Origin: Streptomyces roseirectus
GTDB taxonomy: Bacteria > Actinomycetota > Actinomycetes > Streptomycetales > Streptomycetaceae
Reading direction: 5' to 3'
NCBI RefSeq assembly: GCF_014489635.1
Contig: NZ_CP060828.1
Coordinates: 6,904,001-6,968,000 of the forward strand
DNA length: 64,000 nt
Positions within the stretch are counted from its first letter, which is position 1. The number at the start of each line of letters is the position of its first letter. Both the position numbers and the translations under genes were made by a program. The notes below the pieces were generated by a model. That model saw nothing but the letters and a program-made list of their open reading frames with translations, was not told the DNA's origin and did no database searches. Positions 1-10,661 of the stretch are shown here, piece after piece.

Positions 1-126
1 CGGGTTCGCCACGAAGACCTGCACGGTCTCCGCCTTCAGCTCCTGGGCGTACGAGAGACCCACGGAGTGCAGACCACCGGCCACGGGGACGTGGCCGCCT
101 ACGGGGTTACGGGAGGGGAAGTTCAC
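1..126 (-). CDS. nfo: Endonuclease IV (deoxyribonuclease IV), N-terminal part only
   Basis: Only the first 42 codons are present; the gene runs off the left edge. Reading leftwards from GTG at 126 the protein contains GGHVPVAGGL, then YAQELKAETVQVFVANP. This matches the start of the endonuclease IV TIM barrel (compare the usual GAHVSIAGG followed by IQIFTKNPR). The family cleaves the phosphodiester 5' of abasic sites using three zinc ions in base excision repair; the metal ligands lie outside the window. It lies 35 bp downstream of the kinase gene on the same strand, so co-transcription is possible. The start is uncertain: the GGAAGG stretch abuts the GTG, leaving no normal ribosome-binding spacing, and an in-frame stop lies just upstream. 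Confidence 0.82.
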   Translation of the reverse strand, partial: MNFPSRNPVGGHVPVAGGLHSVGLSYAQELKAETVQVFVANP

Positions 127-161
127 CCTTCCAGGGTGTCACGCACCCCGGGGTGCCCCCC

Positions 162-2075
162 TCACCGGATGGTGATCGTGATCGTCGACCCCTTCGGCGC
201 CGTCTCGCCCGCGTCCACGGACTGGCTCTTGACCGTGTCCCCGAACAGCCCCAGCAGCCCCCGGTCCTCCTCGACCTTGAAGCCGGCCTGCTCCAGCCGG
301 GACTTCGCGTCGTCGACGCTCGACCCGACGACGTCCGGCACCTCGACCATCTCGGGGCCCTTGGACAGCGTCAGCGTGATCGTGTCGCCCTCGGCGGCCT
401 CGCCGCCCGCGCCCGGGGACTGCTCGGCGACCTTCCCCTTGTCCAGCTCGGAGTTGACCTGCGTGGAGGAGATCGCGACCTTCAGCCCGGCCTCCTCCAG
501 CTCGGCCGTCGCCGCGTCGAGGTCGTCCCCGGTGACGTCCGGGACCTCGACGGCCGCGCCCTTGCTGACGACGAGCGCGACGGCCGACCCGGCCCGCCGC
601 GAGGTGCCGACCGCGGGCGCCGTCCGGATCACCGTCCCCTTGGCGACGGAGTCGTTGAACTCGCTGGTCACCAGCCCCGGTTCGAGGCCGGCGGCGGTGA
701 GCCGGCCGGTCGCCTCGGCCTGGGACACACCCGTCACGTCCGGCACCCGCACGGTCTGCGGCCCGTCGGAGACGGTCAGCGTCACCGAGTCGTTCTTGCG
801 GATCCGCGCGCCCGGCCCGGGGTCGGTGCTGATGACCGTCCCGCGCTTCACGGTGTCGCTGTACGCGTGCTTCACCGACCCGACGGCCAGCCCCGCGTCG
901 TCCAGCCGCTCCTTCGCGACCGCCTCGGTCTGCGTGAGGACCGCCGGGACGTTCGTGAACTGCCCCGAGTTGATGTACCAGACGCCCGCGCCGACCCCCA
1001 GCGCCAGCAGCACACCGGCCACCAGCGCGACGACACCCCGCCGACGCCGTACCGAGTGCCGGCGCGGCGGGGGAGGGGGCGTCTCGAACCGGGACGTGTG
1101 CTGGACGTCGTCCTCGTTGACCGGCAGCGGTCTCGGCACCGTCAGCGACCTCGGGATGACGCTGGTGCGGTCGCCCGCGATGTCGTGCTCGGACGCCGTC
1201 GACTGCGGCGGCACCGCGTCCAGCTGCTCCTCGCTCAGCCCCGCGCGCGCCGTGCGCACGAGGCCCAGCAGCTCCACCGCGTCGTTCGGACGGACGTCCG
1301 GCGTGCGCGCCGTCGCCGACGCGACCAGCTCGTCCAGCTCGTACGCGAGGCCCGGGACGGCCGCCGACGGGGGCGGGACGTCCTCGTGCAGGTGCTTGTA
1401 GAGCACGATCGCCGCGGTCTCGCCCTCGTGCGGCTGCGCGCCCGTCAGCATCTCGTACAGCACGACCCCGCACGCGTACACGTCCACGCGCGCGTCCGCC
1501 GTGCCCTTCTCCGTCTGCTCCGGCGCCAGGTACGCGACCGTCCCGAGCACGTTCCCACTGCTCTCGGTGACCGTCCCCACGGACCTCACCAGGCCGAAGT
1601 CCGCGACCTTGACCCGGCCGTCGTCCCCTATCAGCACGTTCTCGGGCTTCATGTCCCGGTGCACGAACCCCGCGCGGTGCGCCGCCCCCAGCGCCGCGAG
1701 CACCGGCTCCAGGATGTCCAGCGCCGCCCGGGGCTGCAGCGCGCCCCGCTCCCGCAGCACGTCCCGCAACGTGCACCCTGCGACGTACTCCATCGCCAGG
1801 TACACGTAAGGCCCATCGGCCCCCTGATCGAAAACCTGCACCACATTCGGATGCGCCAGCCGCGCGACCGACTTCGCCTCCCGGATGAACCTGTCCACGA
1901 ACCCCGCGTCCGCGGCCAGCGCCGGATGCATCACCTTCACCGCCAGCACCCGGTCCAACCGCATGTCCACGGCCCGGTAGACCGTGGCCATACCGCCCAC
2001 CGCGATCCGCGCATCGACGCGATAACGCCCGTCGAGCACCTGCCCGACGAGAGGGTCCTGAAGGGTCGTATCCAC
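162..2075 (-). CDS. Membrane Ser/Thr protein kinase with four PASTA domains
   Basis: A 637-residue PknB-like receptor kinase. The cytoplasmic kinase domain occupies about residues 10-275, with glycine loop VGGMATVY, catalytic Lys47 (AVKV), HRDMKPEN near 139-146, DFG at 159-161 and APE at 184-186. A Pro/Arg juxtamembrane linker precedes one membrane helix at about 348-368. Four extracellular PASTA repeats follow (each with a VPDV-type start), a module that in this family binds peptidoglycan fragments and lipid II. The likely role is sensing the cell wall and phosphorylating wall-growth and division proteins. GTG at 2075 is chosen because the domain begins almost at once and a -10-like TAGACT lies 7 nt upstream. 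The open frame continues another 176 codons upstream, but only through repetitive intergenic DNA. Confidence 0.93.
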   Translation of the reverse strand: MDTTLQDPLVGQVLDGRYRVDARIAVGGMATVYRAVDMRLDRVLAVKVMHPALAADAGFVDRFIREAKSVARLAHPNVVQVFDQGADGPYVYLAMEYVAGCTLRDVLRERGALQPRAALDILEPVLAALGAAHRAGFVHRDMKPENVLIGDDGRVKVADFGLVRSVGTVTESSGNVLGTVAYLAPEQTEKGTADARVDVYACGVVLYEMLTGAQPHEGETAAIVLYKHLHEDVPPPSAAVPGLAYELDELVASATARTPDVRPNDAVELLGLVRTARAGLSEEQLDAVPPQSTASEHDIAGDRTSVIPRSLTVPRPLPVNEDDVQHTSRFETPPPPPRRHSVRRRRGVVALVAGVLLALGVGAGVWYINSGQFTNVPAVLTQTEAVAKERLDDAGLAVGSVKHAYSDTVKRGTVISTDPGPGARIRKNDSVTLTVSDGPQTVRVPDVTGVSQAEATGRLTAAGLEPGLVTSEFNDSVAKGTVIRTAPAVGTSRRAGSAVALVVSKGAAVEVPDVTGDDLDAATAELEEAGLKVAISSTQVNSELDKGKVAEQSPGAGGEAAEGDTITLTLSKGPEMVEVPDVVGSSVDDAKSRLEQAGFKVEEDRGLLGLFGDTVKSQSVDAGETAPKGSTITITIR

Positions 2076-2082
2076 GCCGCCG

Positions 2083-2088
2083 AGTCTA
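2083..2088 (-). promoter_or_regulatory. Candidate -10 element for a leaderless kinase transcript
   Basis: On the minus strand TAGACT lies 7 nt before the kinase GTG, and no Shine-Dalgarno-like sequence intervenes. That spacing would put the transcription start at or next to the start codon. No good -35 hexamer is visible. Confidence 0.4.
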
Positions 2089-2401
2089 CGAGCCCCCACT
2101 GACACCCCGATCCTCCGCACCCGGATCGGTTCGGGGTTGTGACGTGCCACTACGCCGAAACCCCAACCACCCACCGGGAACCACGGCCCGGCGTCCCACA
2201 GCGTGGCGGTGCTCACAGACCGGAGCCGACCGGCACCCTGCCGAAGCACCAGCGCCTCGGGGCACCCGGCCGTGTCCCTCAGAGCCACGAGGCCGTACCG
2301 GCATGCGCCCACCCCGCGCGCCCGCGGCATGCGACGCCGCCCCACACCCCACAGCCCCCTCAGCCCACCCGAACCCGCCCGGACTGCTCCCACCCGAGCC
2401 C

Positions 2402-2476
2402 GCCCCCGTTCGGACCGCCCCCGTTCGGACCGCCCCCGTTCGGACCGGCCCCGTTCGGACCGGCCCCGTTCGGACC
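2402..2476. repeat. 15-bp tandem repeat, five units
   Basis: Five head-to-tail copies of GCCCCCGTTCGGACC. The first three are identical, and the last two share one substitution (second base C to G). The period is a multiple of three, so it reads as a repeated RSERG peptide on the minus strand and PRSDR on the plus strand. Confidence 0.95.
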
Positions 2477-2594
2477 GAACGGGACCGGTCCCTGTCCGGG
2501 CCGGCCTCCGTCCGAGCCCACCTTCACCCGACCCGCCCCCACCCGCCCCCGCCGTCCGGCCCCGCCTCCACCTGGCCCCGCTCCCACCCGCACC

Positions 2595-2706
2595 TGCTCC
2601 CATCCGAGCCTGCTTCGCCTCGGCCCTGTCCCTACCCGGCCCTGGCTGTGCCCGCCCTCGCCTCTACCCGGTCTTGCTCCCATCCGAGCCTGCTTCGCCT
2701 CGGCCC
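2595..2706. repeat. Direct repeat of 32 bp, copies 80 bp apart
   Basis: An identical 32-base block, beginning TGCTCCCATCCGAGCC, occurs at 2595-2626 and 2675-2706. The spacer is related CT/CC-rich sequence, which suggests local duplication. Confidence 0.9.
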
Positions 2707-2743
2707 CGCTCCCACCTGAGCTCGCCTCGGCCCTGCCCCTATC

Positions 2744-2807
2744 CGGCCCTGCTCCTACCCGGCCCCGCTCCCACCCGGCCCCGCTCCCACCCGGCCCTGC
2801 CCCCACC
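2744..2807. repeat. 16-bp tandem repeat, four units
   Basis: Four consecutive 16-nt units of the type CGGCCCCGCTCCCACC. The two central units are identical; the outer ones differ by two substitutions each. Confidence 0.9.
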
Positions 2808-2972
2808 TGAACCCGCCCCCGTCCGGACTCGCCCCCACCCAAGCCGTCCCCAGCTCCTGAACCACCCCCCCCGCCCCCGGACGGAAAGCCGCCGACGGCG
2901 GGGACCCCCACGGGAGACGCCCACCCTTCAAGAAACTGGAAACGGGCGGCGCGTGGGTGGGGAAGGAATGGC

Positions 2973-3966
<994 letters not shown>

Positions 3967-3970
<4 letters not shown>

Positions 3971-5133
3971 ACGACCTGCTCCAGAAGCGAGACGGCACCG
4001 AAGCGCCGAGGCGTGAAGGGACGGGCCTCCTCGGGCAGCTCACCGGAGGTCAACGCGTGCGCGAGCACGTCCCCGGTGACCGGCGTGAGAAGAACCCCGT
4101 TGCGGTAGTGCCCGGTCGCGAGCAGGAGCCCGTCGAGGCCGGTGGGCCCGAGCAGCGGCGCGTTGTCGGGCGACCCCGGCCGCAACCCCGCGCGCGTCTC
4201 GGTGAGCGGCAGCTCGGTGATCCCGGGAACCAGCTCATGCGCGTCGCGCAGCAGCTCGTACACGCCCCCGGCGGTGACGACGGTGTCCCAGCCCTGCTCC
4301 TCGGACGTCGCCCCCACGACCAGCTCCCCGTTCGCGCGCGGCACGAGGTAGACGTGGCTCCCACGCACCACGGCCCGCACGGTACGGCTCAGGAAGGGCG
4401 CGTACGGGGCCGGCACGGTGAGCCGCAGCACCTGCCCCTTCACGGGCCGCACAGGAGGCCGCACGGCGTCGGGAACCCCCGCGAGCCGCCCGCTGAGACT
4501 GCCCGCGGCGAGCACGACCTGCTCGGCCGCGAAGAATGTGCCCCCGCGCGCGTGCACGCCGGTGGCCCGCCCGCCGGCGACCTCCAGCCGCTCGGCCCAC
4601 GCGTGATGCAGCACGACCCCGGCGCGCTCGCACGCGACGAGCAGCGCGGCGGCGAGCCGGCGGGGATCGACCTGGTGGTCGCCGTCGACCCGCAGCCCCC
4701 CGCGCACGCCGGGCGCCAGCATCGGTTCGAGCCGCCGGCACTCCCGCCCGGACAGCCACTCCGACTCCAGTCCGGACCGCCGTTGCAGCGCGTGCAGCTC
4801 CCGCAGGTGCGCGCGGTCGTCGGCGTCGAGCGCGACCGCGAGCGTGCCGCACCGCCGGTAGCCGACGTCGTGCCCGGTGACCTCGCCCAGCTCGGCCACG
4901 AAATCGGGGTACCGGCGCGCGGACGCGAGGTTGAGGCCGAGCAGGGTCTGCTCGCCGTGGTGCAGTTCGGTGACGGCGGCCAGCATCCCGGCGGCCACCT
5001 GGGCGGCCCCGCCGCCCGGCTCGGGGTCCAGCACAGCGGCCCTCAGACCGCGCTGTGCGGCCCGCCAGGCGGTGACCAGCCCGATGATCCCGCCCCCGAT
5101 CACGAGGACGTCAGACGGACGCGTGGGCGACAT
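3967..5133 (-). CDS. thiO: Glycine oxidase ThiO
   Basis: A 388-residue FAD-dependent amine oxidase of the DAO family. It oxidises glycine to dehydroglycine for thiazole synthesis. The N-terminal dinucleotide-binding motif is VIGGGIIGL at about residues 11-19, and a C-terminal segment with ATGHYRNGVLL is typical of the family. ATG at 5133 is used because the longer open frame upstream runs through the TPP riboswitch. It is the first gene of the thiO-thiS-thiG operon and overlaps thiS by 4 bp. Confidence 0.95.
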
Positions 5134-5145
5134 GGGCGTCCAGCC

Positions 5146-5243
5146 CCTCCCTTCGCCGGCATGACCCGGATCAGGTTCGTACGGTCGGAGGCCGGCCAGC
5201 CTCCCTCTCAGCCCGGTGCGTCCGGGCTCCCGCGAGTGCTTTA
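5146..5243 (-). promoter_or_regulatory. TPP riboswitch (THI element) upstream of thiO
   Basis: Read on the minus strand, the leader contains the conserved CTGAGA (complement of 5206-5211) after a GGGAGCCCGG...CCGGG stem. It then has ACCTGATCCGG (complement of 5166-5176) followed by GTCATGCCGGCGAAGGGAG. This is the standard thiamine pyrophosphate aptamer. The thiO ATG lies only about 13 nt past the aptamer, and the terminal GGGAGGGG can act as the ribosome-binding site, which favours control of translation initiation. Confidence 0.95.
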
Positions 5244-5296
5244 CGTTGGCCACCACCCTAGCCCGCGCCCCCCACACCTCGTAAAGGGAGCCTCAG

Positions 5297-5641
5297 TTGA
5301 CCCTGGACGGACTCGTCTTCGCCCCCGTGACCGATCAGGCCCCCGGCCAGGTCGGCACGGACACCCGTTTCGCCTACCGGGAGGCCGACGGCGTGATCTG
5401 GGCCGACTACGCGGGCGGGGACGTCGTCCGCGGCCACCTCGTCGGCACCCGCGCGGGCGACCGCGTCGACTTCCGGTACGTGCAACTGCGCACCGACGGG
5501 ACGACCGCTTCCGGCCACTGCGTCTCCACCGTCGTCACGCTCCCCGACGGCCGCCTGCGGCTCGACGAGACCTGGGAGTGGGAGTCCCAGGAAGGCGCCG
5601 GGACGAGCGTTGTGGAGCAGGTCACGGAACCGGCCCCCTGA
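5297..5641 (+). CDS. Conserved small protein of unknown function
   Basis: A 114-residue protein with no signal peptide or membrane helix. It is predicted as a compact beta-rich fold, with alternating strands such as RFAYREADGVIWADYAGG and RLRLDETWEWES. I do not recognise a catalytic motif; some Streptomyces relatives carry an N-acetylglutamate synthase label that the sequence does not obviously justify. The start is TTG at 5297, supported by an AAAGGGAG ribosome-binding site about 6 nt upstream; no ATG or GTG start is available nearby. It is divergent from the thi operon and ends 32 bp before the next gene. Confidence 0.75.
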   Translation: MTLDGLVFAPVTDQAPGQVGTDTRFAYREADGVIWADYAGGDVVRGHLVGTRAGDRVDFRYVQLRTDGTTASGHCVSTVVTLPDGRLRLDETWEWESQEGAGTSVVEQVTEPAP

Positions 5642-5667
5642 CTGACCCGGCGTCACCTGACTATGGT
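5638..5667 (+). promoter_or_regulatory. Candidate promoter for a leaderless flavoprotein gene
   Basis: CTGACT (5638-5643), an 18-bp spacer and TATGGT (5662-5667) are followed after only 6 nt by the GTG start at 5674. The -35 overlaps the stop codon of the preceding gene. No Shine-Dalgarno sequence precedes the GTG. Confidence 0.45.
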
Positions 5668-5673
5668 GATCCA

Positions 5674-6924
5674 GTGAGCGAGCAGACGCAGGAGAGCGAG
5701 CAGACGCCGCGGACGGACGCCCCGCGCGTGGTCGTCGTCGGCGCGGGCATGGCCGGCGTCCAGACGGCGGTCGCCCTGCGCGAACAGGGCTTCACCGGCA
5801 CGGTCACCGTCCTCGGCGCGGAACCCCACCCGCCCTACGACCGCCCCCCGCTCTCCAAGGCCGTCCTCCTCGGCAAGGCCGACGGCTCCGCCTTCGACAT
5901 CGACTTCCCGGCCCTCGGCATCGACCTCCTCCTGGGCCGCGAGGCGCTGACGGTACGCCACGGCGACCACGTCCTCGACACGGACGCCGGGCCACTCCCG
6001 TACGACGCCCTGGTGCTCGCCACCGGCGCCGAACCGGTGCTCTTGCCGGGCACCGAGGGCGTCCCCGGCGTCCACCTCCTGCGCACCCTCGACGACGCGG
6101 AACGCCTCCGTCCCGTCCTCGCCGACCAGCACGACGTCGTGGTCGTCGGCGCCGGCTGGATCGGCGCGGAGTTCGCCACCGCCGCGCGCGAGGCGGGCTG
6201 CGCGGTGACCGTCGTCGAGGCCGCCGACCGCCCCCTCGCGGGCGCGCTCCCGCCCGAGGTCGCCGCCCCCATGACCGCCTGGTACACCGACCTCGGCGTC
6301 GACCTGCGCACCCACGCGCGCGTGCGGCGCGTCGAGCCCGGCGCCGTCCTCCTGGACGACGGGACGCGCATCCCCGCGGGCGCCGTCCTCGTCGGCATCG
6401 GCGCGCGGCCCGCGACCGGCTGGCTCGCCGGCTCGGGGATCGCCCTCGGGGACCACGGCGAGGTCGTCACCGACGCACACCTGCGCACGTCCGCGCCCGA
6501 CGTGTACGCCGTCGGGGACTGCGCCTCCTTCCCCTCCGCCCGCTACGCCGGGCGCCTGCTGATCCACCACTGGGACAACGCCCTCCAAGGGCCCCGGGCC
6601 GTCGCCGCGAACATCCTCGCGGGCGCCACCGGGGCGCCGTCCGTGGTCTACGACCCCGTTCCCTACTTCTGGTCCGAGCAGTTCGGGCGGTTCGTCCAGT
6701 ACGCCGGGCACCATGCCGACGCCGACGCGATGATCTGGCGCGGCGACTCCTCCGGGCCCGCCTGGTCCGTGTGCTGGCTGCGGGACGGACGGCTCGTCGC
6801 CCTCCTCGCCGTCGGCCGTCCCCGGGACCTCGCGCAGGGGCGCCGGCTGATCGAGGCGGGCGCCACGATGGACGTCGAGGTGCTGAAGGACGCGGCCAAG
6901 CCGCTGAAGTCGGCGGTCGTCTGA
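5674..6924 (+). CDS. FAD-dependent NAD(P)H oxidoreductase, ferredoxin-reductase type
   Basis: A 416-residue two-dinucleotide-domain flavoprotein. It has an FAD site VVVVGAGMAGVQTA near the N terminus, YDRPPLSK characteristic of rubredoxin/ferredoxin/putidaredoxin reductases, a NAD(P)H site VVVVGAGWIGAE near residue 160, and VYAVGDCASF closing the FAD site. A C-terminal reductase domain follows. The natural electron acceptor (perhaps a ferredoxin for a P450 or dioxygenase) is not encoded nearby. GTG at 5674 is preferred over the far longer frame that only reads through thiO on the other strand. Confidence 0.88.
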   Translation: MSEQTQESEQTPRTDAPRVVVVGAGMAGVQTAVALREQGFTGTVTVLGAEPHPPYDRPPLSKAVLLGKADGSAFDIDFPALGIDLLLGREALTVRHGDHVLDTDAGPLPYDALVLATGAEPVLLPGTEGVPGVHLLRTLDDAERLRPVLADQHDVVVVGAGWIGAEFATAAREAGCAVTVVEAADRPLAGALPPEVAAPMTAWYTDLGVDLRTHARVRRVEPGAVLLDDGTRIPAGAVLVGIGARPATGWLAGSGIALGDHGEVVTDAHLRTSAPDVYAVGDCASFPSARYAGRLLIHHWDNALQGPRAVAANILAGATGAPSVVYDPVPYFWSEQFGRFVQYAGHHADADAMIWRGDSSGPAWSVCWLRDGRLVALLAVGRPRDLAQGRRLIEAGATMDVEVLKDAAKPLKSAVV

Positions 6925-7077
6925 GGGGCGGATACGTCCGGGGTGCACCGGGGACCGCTTCGGTGTGGCTCTCAGGGGGTACGGGGTGTCCCCGAGGCGG
7001 GGCTCGGGGGTGGCTGGGGGACCGGTCCGGGTGGTCCCGGCTTCCGCGTGTCAGTGGCAGGTGGCAGGCTTGGTGCC

Positions 7078-7443
7078 GTGACCGAGAATGACACGAAGAT
7101 CGACACGCTCGTCCCCGCCTGGCTCGCCCTGCCCGACATCGCCGAACTGCTCGACGTGGAGGTGACCCGCGTACGGCAGCTGGTCAAGGAGGGCCAGCTC
7201 ATCGCCGTCCGCCGAGGCGAGAACCGCGCCCTGTACGTCCCCGCCGCCTTCATCGACGGCGACAAAGTCGTCAAGGGCCTCCCCGGCCTCCTGACGCTCC
7301 TGCGGGACGACGGCTTCACGGTCGACGAGATGATCGAATGGCTCTTCACCCCCGACCCCACCCTCCCCGGCACCCCCGCCCAGGCCCTCCTGGAGAACCG
7401 AGGCACAGAGGTCAAGCGCCGGGCCCAGGCACTCGCGGTGTGA
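7078..7443 (+). CDS. Rv2175c-family DNA-binding protein
   Basis: A 121-residue protein with a winged helix-turn-helix ([20 protein letters not shown], about residues 16-35) and a C-terminal extension, matching the Rv2175c family. In Mycobacterium tuberculosis the homologue binds DNA and is phosphorylated by the adjacent kinase PknL near its N terminus. Here the flexible N-terminal segment before the fold contains several Thr residues, and a PASTA kinase gene lies about 5 kb away. GTG at 7078 matches the family's compact start. A strong hairpin follows the gene. Confidence 0.85.
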   Translation: MTENDTKIDTLVPAWLALPDIAELLDVEVTRVRQLVKEGQLIAVRRGENRALYVPAAFIDGDKVVKGLPGLLTLLRDDGFTVDEMIEWLFTPDPTLPGTPAQALLENRGTEVKRRAQALAV

Positions 7444-7491
7444 GCACAGGCCGGCCGACCTGAGGCCCACGCCCCCGCATCCGGGCACACA

Positions 7492-7527
7492 GCGGTCAGG
7501 GCCCTTGGGAACACGGGCCCTGACCGC
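7492..7527 (+). terminator. Hairpin terminator after the Rv2175c-like gene
   Basis: A perfect 13-bp inverted repeat (GCGGTCAGGGCCC and its complement) with a 10-nt loop, 48 bp past the stop codon. There is no T-tract, as is common in streptomycetes. Confidence 0.8.
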
Positions 7528-7648
7528 CCCGGCAGGCACCCCGGCGGCCGGAAAGCACACCCCCCGCCCCCGCCTCACCGCCCCCATCTGCTTATCTGCT
7601 CGCGCAGTGCCCGACGCCCACCCGCCGAGCCACCCAGGGAAACCCACC

Positions 7649-8308
7649 ATGCCCGACACCGCGCCCGCGCCCCGCTCCCGTCTCGCCGACGCCCGCCTGT
7701 ACCTCTGTGTGGACGCCCGGAAGCGCCAGGGCGACCTGCCGGAGTTCCTGGACGCGGTGCTGGCCGGCGGTGTCGACATCGTGCAGCTGAGGGACAAGGG
7801 CATGGAGGCCGCGGAGGAGCTGGAACACCTCGCGGTGTTCGCGGAGGCGTGCGCGCGGCACGGAAAGCTGCTGGCCGTGAACGACCGCGCGGACGTGGCA
7901 CACGCCGCCGCCGCGCACGTCCTGCACCTGGGCCAGGGCGACCTCCCCGTCCCCGCGGCGCGGGCGATCCTCGGCGACGACGTCCTGATCGGCCGCTCCA
8001 CGCACGCGGAGAGCGAGGCGCGGGCCGCCGCCGTCCAGCCCGGCGTCGACTACTTCTGCACGGGCCCGTGCTGGCCCACCCCCACGAAACCCGGCCGCCA
8101 CGCCCCCGGCCTCGACCTGGTCCGCCACACCGCCTCCCTCGCCACCCCCCGCCCCTGGTTCGCGATCGGCGGCATCGACCTGACCAACCTCGACGAGGTC
8201 CTGGAGGCCGGCGCCCGCCGAGTCGTCGTCGTCCGGGCGATCGCCGACGCGGACGACCCCGGCGCGGCGGCGGCGGAGTTCGCGAAGAGGCTGCGAGAGC
8301 CGGCGTAG
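7649..8308 (+). CDS. thiE: Thiamine-phosphate synthase ThiE
   Basis: A 219-residue TIM-barrel enzyme that joins hydroxymethylpyrimidine diphosphate to thiazole phosphate. It shows the family signatures [21 protein letters not shown] and [16 protein letters not shown] at 7649 has a GGGA-type ribosome site upstream and gives the usual family length. It is transcribed away from the thiO-S-G operon and about 2.5 kb from it. I see no second THI element in its leader, so its control may differ. Confidence 0.96.
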   Translation: MPDTAPAPRSRLADARLYLCVDARKRQGDLPEFLDAVLAGGVDIVQLRDKGMEAAEELEHLAVFAEACARHGKLLAVNDRADVAHAAAAHVLHLGQGDLPVPAARAILGDDVLIGRSTHAESEARAAAVQPGVDYFCTGPCWPTPTKPGRHAPGLDLVRHTASLATPRPWFAIGGIDLTNLDEVLEAGARRVVVVRAIADADDPGAAAAEFAKRLREPA

Positions 8309-8562
8309 GGCAACGACGGAGGGCGAGGGCAGGGCGCCACGGACCTCCGACGGATCCGGACGACCTCACCGGCCCCGGAACCCCGCTCGACTCTCCCTCG
8401 CCCCCGCCCGCACCCCGCCCACTCATGGAAACCCCCCGCCACCACCGCCCCCACCCCCGCTGACCTCCCCCTTAACGGCCCCGCCCGCCCCCAGACTTGC
8501 CCCCACCCCGTCCGCTATGCGGACAGCGACCCCACGGATTAGGGCATTTTCCCCAGAGCCGG

Positions 8563-9522
<960 letters not shown>

Positions 9523-9578
9523 ACCGGTCGCACCAGAATGAGACACACTGCGTAGCGGCCACCGGGAGAGGGGCGTAC

Positions 9579-10568
9579 ATGGGCTGGACGGTCCTCTACA
9601 TCGCGTTCGGCATCGTCGCACTGTGGCTGCTCGGCGAGGTGCTGCTGCAGTACAAGGCACGCCTGCGCTGGCGGCTGCTGGCGTTCGCCGGCTTCCTGGG
9701 CGTCGTCCTCGGTGTCCTGATTCCATCGGTCCCGGTGATCGCCGTGGGCGCGGTCGCGTTCGCGATCGGCCAGACGTACGTCACGCTGTCGTTCCGCAAG
9801 GGCTTCGAGTCCGGCTGGGCCGTCAGCCGCCCCGCCCTCGCGGACGGCTTCACCAAGCGCCGCAAGGGCAAGAAGGCCGACGACGACCCGGCCGCCCCGG
9901 AAACCCCGCCCCCCGGCACTCCGGCGGGCCCGGACCCCTCCTACGACCAGGACGCCGACCCCGCCCTCGACGCCGCCGCGACCGCCGCCTTCGAACGCGC
10001 CACCAGCGGCTACGACGACGACTTCGACCACGACGACGTCTTCACCCCGGCCCGCCCCGTCCACTCCGCCGACGCCACCGCCGTCTACGAGCCCCAGCCG
10101 ATGCCCGACGACACCGGCTCCTACGGCGTCTACACGGACTCCGCGTACGCGGCGGCCACCGGCCAGGACCAGCAGGACCAGTACGCGGGCTCCGGCCAGG
10201 GTACCGACTCCTACGGCTACGACGGCTACTCCGGGTACGGCCAGCAGGGCTACGGGTACGACACCAACGGCGAGCAGCAGCAGTACGCCGCGTACTCCGA
10301 CCCCTACATCGGCACCCAGAGCTACGGCACCGGCACGTACGACACCACCGGCTACGACCAGCAGCAGTACGGTCAGCAGGGCTACCCCCAGGACCAGTAC
10401 GGCCAGCAGGGCTACACCGAGACCCCCGCGGGCGGCGTCTGGGTCCCCCAGCAGCGCAACACCGACGACCCCGCGTACGGCGCCGACCTCCCCGTCGACC
10501 AGCAGTACTACCAGGACGGCCAGCCCCGCCCGAACCCCGGCTACGACGAGCAGCAGTACCGTTTCTGA
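9579..10568 (+). CDS. Membrane protein with long Tyr/Gln/Gly-rich tail
   Basis: A 329-residue protein. Two or three hydrophobic segments occupy about residues 2-70 (WTVLYIAFGIVALWLL and FAGFLGVVLGVLIPSVPVIA). A short basic stretch follows (KRRKGKK near 90), then an acidic Pro/Ala region, then about 140 residues rich in Tyr, Gln, Gly and Asp with units such as GYGQQGY and YGQQGYPQDQYG. The tail resembles the prion-like, low-complexity regions of proteins that self-associate. No known enzymatic domain is seen. ATG at 9579 follows a GGGAGAGGGG ribosome site. The gene sits 56 bp after metF and converges with the CrtI-like gene. Confidence 0.8.
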   Translation: MGWTVLYIAFGIVALWLLGEVLLQYKARLRWRLLAFAGFLGVVLGVLIPSVPVIAVGAVAFAIGQTYVTLSFRKGFESGWAVSRPALADGFTKRRKGKKADDDPAAPETPPPGTPAGPDPSYDQDADPALDAAATAAFERATSGYDDDFDHDDVFTPARPVHSADATAVYEPQPMPDDTGSYGVYTDSAYAAATGQDQQDQYAGSGQGTDSYGYDGYSGYGQQGYGYDTNGEQQQYAAYSDPYIGTQSYGTGTYDTTGYDQQQYGQQGYPQDQYGQQGYTETPAGGVWVPQQRNTDDPAYGADLPVDQQYYQDGQPRPNPGYDEQQYRF

Positions 10569-10661
10569 AGCACCGCGCGCGGGCCGGGTCGAGGTGTTCC
10601 CGGCGCGGACGAGGGCGAGGGCCCGGCCGTCGGCTGAGGCTCCCGCCCCGCGCTCACCCGC

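Larger units (their letters stand above)
2076..2972. other. Repeat-rich intergenic region between the kinase and thiG
   Basis: About 900 bp lie between the kinase start and the thiG stop. Open frames cross it on both strands, but they are low-complexity Arg/Pro/Ser/Gly reading with no recognisable domain, and are probably by-products of the GC content. The stretch holds several short tandem repeat families, listed separately. I recognise no gene or RNA here. Confidence 0.6.

Noticed and set aside
2076..2603. Open frame extending the kinase by 176 codons, reading repeated RSERG units
   Set aside because: The kinase domain begins immediately after GTG at 2075, the extension is only repetitive intergenic DNA, and a -10-like TAGACT lies 7 nt before the GTG.
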